Shown piece after piece: positions 24,841 to 26,302 of a stretch of DNA of 26,302 nt. Numbering within the stretch: position 1 is the first letter of the stretch; each line of letters begins with the position of its first letter. The DNA comes from a virus: the IMG/VR virus record IMGVR_UViG_3300009182_000283, positions 1 through 26,302 of that record, one strand, 5' to 3'. The position numbers and the translations under genes are program-made. The notes below the pieces were generated by a model that was not told the DNA's origin, ran no database searches, and worked only from the letters and a program-made list of their open reading frames with translations.

Positions 24841-25293
24841 CTAGTCTTTTACGTTATACCAATTAGGCTTTTCGGGAGCTCTATATAGGATATCACCATC
24901 TATAATATTATCACTATTGCAAATACTAGTATCGTTATTAATAGAGTCAGAATCGATAGCAGCTTTCTCTAAGATAAGCTCTCTCGAAGTAACTTTAACG
25001 AGATCTTCATCCGTTGGATACTTGTCTAAAGACTCCTTTAGTAAGTTGCTAATAACATCATTAGCAGAAATATCTTCTTCACAAGATGTTTTAATAATCA
25101 TCTCGAGAACTTCTCTAGGCCATTCAGACATATCTAATTCAATACCAACGTAAGGGTGAAGCTCAATAGAACCGTCATCATTAATCTTAGTTTCAAATTT
25201 AGTTCCAGGTCCTGCTCCAATAGCACTTAGTTCTTCTTCTGTAAACTGAATATAAACATCATTAGTAGGTTGTAATATTTTTTTTGTTATCAT
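24841..25293 (-). CDS. Phage protein with AbrB-like start and possible ribbon-helix-helix segment
   Basis: A 150-residue acidic product. Residues 13-50 (VYIQFTEEELSAIGAGPGTKFETKINDDGSIELHPY) have the pattern of a SpoVT/AbrB-type swapped barrel: a short helix, 'PGTKF', and a final 'DGSIELHPY' strand. Residues 53-92 (ELDMSEWPREVLEMIIKTSC, then ISANDVISNLLKESL) resemble a ribbon-helix-helix, as in antitoxin-like DNA binders. The C-terminal 50 residues are acidic and unstructured, ending RAPEKPNWYNV. Its ATG overlaps the kinase stop as ATGA. A regulatory role is possible but unproven. Confidence 0.5.
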   Translation of the reverse strand: MITKKILQPTNDVYIQFTEEELSAIGAGPGTKFETKINDDGSIELHPYVGIELDMSEWPREVLEMIIKTSCEEDISANDVISNLLKESLDKYPTDEDLVKVTSRELILEKAAIDSDSINNDTSICNSDNIIDGDILYRAPEKPNWYNVKD

Positions 25294-25814
25294 AGTATTG
25301 CTGCATTATATATCAGTTCCATAGCTTGTTCAACTGTATAATTAAAAGGAATTATAATTTCAGCATGTCTTGCGGGTTCATAAATCGAATCAATACCTGT
25401 AAAATCTTCAATCTCTCCTGCTCTTGCTTTTTTATATAAACCTTTCGGATCTCTTTGTTCACAAATTTCTAAAGGTGTATCCATATAAACTTCTATAAAT
25501 CTTACATTACAATACTTTGTTAAAACGTCTCGAGCATTATCTCTCATAGATTGAAGAGGAGAAATCATAGCAACAATGACGAGATCTGCTTTTTGAAACG
25601 TTATCATATTTTTTGACATATACACAGCTTCAGATACTATTCTTTCTCTACTCTTCATATCAAAGCCTTTTGGCTTATCGTATTGTGCTCTTATCGTGTC
25701 GCCATCAACAATACCTACTCTGTATTGTTCTTTACACTTTTTATGTAGAGCATTAGCTACAGTTGTCTTACCAGCTCCAGATAACCCTGTAATCCATACA
25801 ACTGTAGGCTTCAT
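25290..25814 (-). CDS. cysC: APS-kinase-like (CysC-family) P-loop kinase
   Basis: A 174-residue P-loop kinase closest in appearance to adenylylsulfate kinase, which phosphorylates the 3' hydroxyl of APS to make PAPS. It shows Walker A GLSGAGKTT (10-18), VDGDTIR (36-42), IVSEAVYMSKNM, and the CysC C-terminal signature EVYMDTPLEICEQRDPKGLYKKARAGEI with FTGIDSIYEPA. The standard 'DLGF...DR.EN.RR' segment is partly changed (PKGFDMKSRERIVSE), so the substrate might be another nucleotide or sugar-nucleotide. In a phage it could support sulfur metabolism or modify a small molecule. It has no late-type octamer and lies in a tightly packed minus-strand operon. Confidence 0.72.
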   Translation of the reverse strand: MKPTVVWITGLSGAGKTTVANALHKKCKEQYRVGIVDGDTIRAQYDKPKGFDMKSRERIVSEAVYMSKNMITFQKADLVIVAMISPLQSMRDNARDVLTKYCNVRFIEVYMDTPLEICEQRDPKGLYKKARAGEIEDFTGIDSIYEPARHAEIIIPFNYTVEQAMELIYNAAIL

Positions 25815-25818
25815 AATA

Positions 25819-25992
25819 TTATATACTCTCTAAGGCTAATTTAAGCTTCTTGATTTCAGCCTTTAATCGCTCGTTCTCTTCTCTAAGCTTATAGACTTCA
25901 GGATCTGTCCAATCTACATTACAGCAGCATTCACTATCTGAATGAGCATAACACTTACAACCTTTACCTGGATAATATTCTTCTATGTTCAT
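25819..25992 (-). CDS. Small Cys-rich/coiled-coil protein, unassigned
   Basis: A 57-residue product from ATG 25992, chosen over an in-frame TTG at 26025 that would overlap the upstream 38-residue gene. The first half has a cysteine/histidine cluster (GCKCYAHSDSECCCNVDW) able to bind a metal ion; the second is a leucine-heptad coiled coil (VYKLREENERLKAEIKKLKLALE). No family recognised. It starts 1 nt after the preceding stop (TAATATG) and ends 4 nt before the kinase. Confidence 0.5.
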   Translation of the reverse strand: MNIEEYYPGKGCKCYAHSDSECCCNVDWTDPEVYKLREENERLKAEIKKLKLALESI

Positions 25993-25993
25993 A

Positions 25994-26110
25994 TTAGTAT
26001 TCAATTCTAAACCAAAGCCACTCAATAAACTTTCTTAGTTTATTACATCTTGTATCCATAACATAGTAAGAGTCTGGCTTTAATCTAAAGTCTGATTTAT
26101 AAAATTTCAT
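25994..26110 (-). CDS. 38-residue basic small protein, unassigned
   Basis: A short frame from ATG 26110 to TAA 25994-25996. The start overlaps the stop of the upstream gene as ATGA, and the next gene starts 1 nt after its stop, so it fits the operon exactly. The product is basic and aromatic (MKFYKSDFRLKPDSYYVMD, then CNKLRKFIEWLWFRIEY). No family recognised; the tight junctions on both sides are the main support. Confidence 0.55.
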   Translation of the reverse strand: MKFYKSDFRLKPDSYYVMDTRCNKLRKFIEWLWFRIEY

Positions 26111-26302
26111 ATATCAAAATCAATATGATAAGATTTCATTAAGTTGTGCAATTCAGCTCTTACCTGATCCATAGTATTTGTAAGAAGCTTTGGAGCACCT
26201 TCTGTTGGGTACTTGACACAGTTTCTAAGATACTGATCTAAATCCCAAAGAACAGAATAATATTTTCCAGCATTATTTGCTATATCAAACTCACTTTGTT
26301 CC
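26107..26302 (-). CDS. Conserved-looking phage protein, C-terminal part only
   Basis: The gene enters from the right edge; only the last 64 residues are seen, ending at TGA 26107-26109. They include KYYSVLWDLDQYLRNCVKY, then LTNTMDQVRAELHNLMKSY, a helical pattern I have seen in hypothetical proteins of T4-like phages near replication genes. Function unknown. Confidence 0.6.
   Translation of the reverse strand, partial: EQSEFDIANNAGKYYSVLWDLDQYLRNCVKYPTEGAPKLLTNTMDQVRAELHNLMKSYHIDFDI

Noticed and set aside
1-26302. tRNA genes or insertion sequences
   Set aside because: No cloverleaf-like intergenic space (largest gap about 70 nt) and no transposase-like frame was found.

Overview
The window is a densely packed, AT-rich piece of a tailed-phage genome with a contractile (T4-like) tail. 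The diagnostic genes are a gp53-like baseplate wedge protein, a gp27-like hub, gp25-like, gp6-like and gp7-like wedge proteins, a gp44-type sliding-clamp loader and a probable gp16-type small terminase subunit. A putative unimolecular spanin (lipobox plus C-terminal membrane segment) points to a Gram-negative host. Almost no start codon is preceded by a Shine-Dalgarno sequence, which would fit a host such as a Bacteroidota member; this host guess is inference only.

Layout. 1-7975 (+): end of a tape-measure-like protein, a gp48/54-like tube/baseplate junction protein, gp53, gp27-like hub, a large protein ending in a 3D-type (double-psi barrel) domain that may be the cell-wall-cutting part of the spike, and an unassigned structural protein. 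7978-10478: a small mixed island with a probable small terminase subunit (-), dUTPase and clamp loader (+), and an unassigned late-type gene (-). 10549-20163 (+): gp25, gp6, a 1373-residue gp7-like protein carrying extra PKD, beta-propeller and beta-sandwich modules, and a 1034-residue structural protein. 20166-22171 (-): Dps/ferritin-like protein, an unknown gene, a RecB/Cas4-type nuclease, and two small unknown genes. 22213-22686 (+): an HExxH metallopeptidase-like protein. 22683-24809 (-): the lysis module (spanin candidate, two micro-genes of 42 and 35 codons, two-TM holin candidate, GH24-like endolysin, 66-residue partner). 24841-26302 (-): a possible ribbon-helix-helix protein, an APS-kinase-like P-loop kinase, two small proteins and the 3' end of another gene.

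Regulation. A T4-late-promoter-like octamer of the form (G/A/C)(A/T)TAAATA lies exactly 5 nt before the start codon of seven genes (starts 1563, 2786, 10549, 17059, 21943, 23931, 24194) and 6, 7 and 10 nt before three more (20522, 10478, 8442). It marks structural, packaging and lysis genes and is absent from the clamp loader, dUTPase, nuclease and kinase genes. If transcription starts about 6 nt after the octamer, as at T4 late promoters, these mRNAs would be leaderless or nearly so. Genes without the octamer are mostly packed at ATGA or 1-3 nt junctions behind genes that have it, which gives a simple operon map.

The window has no stretch longer than about 70 nt without a gene. I saw no tRNA, CRISPR array, insertion sequence or strong intrinsic terminator. 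Convergent gene pairs have stop codons that overlap or lie 2 nt apart, leaving no room for classic terminators.
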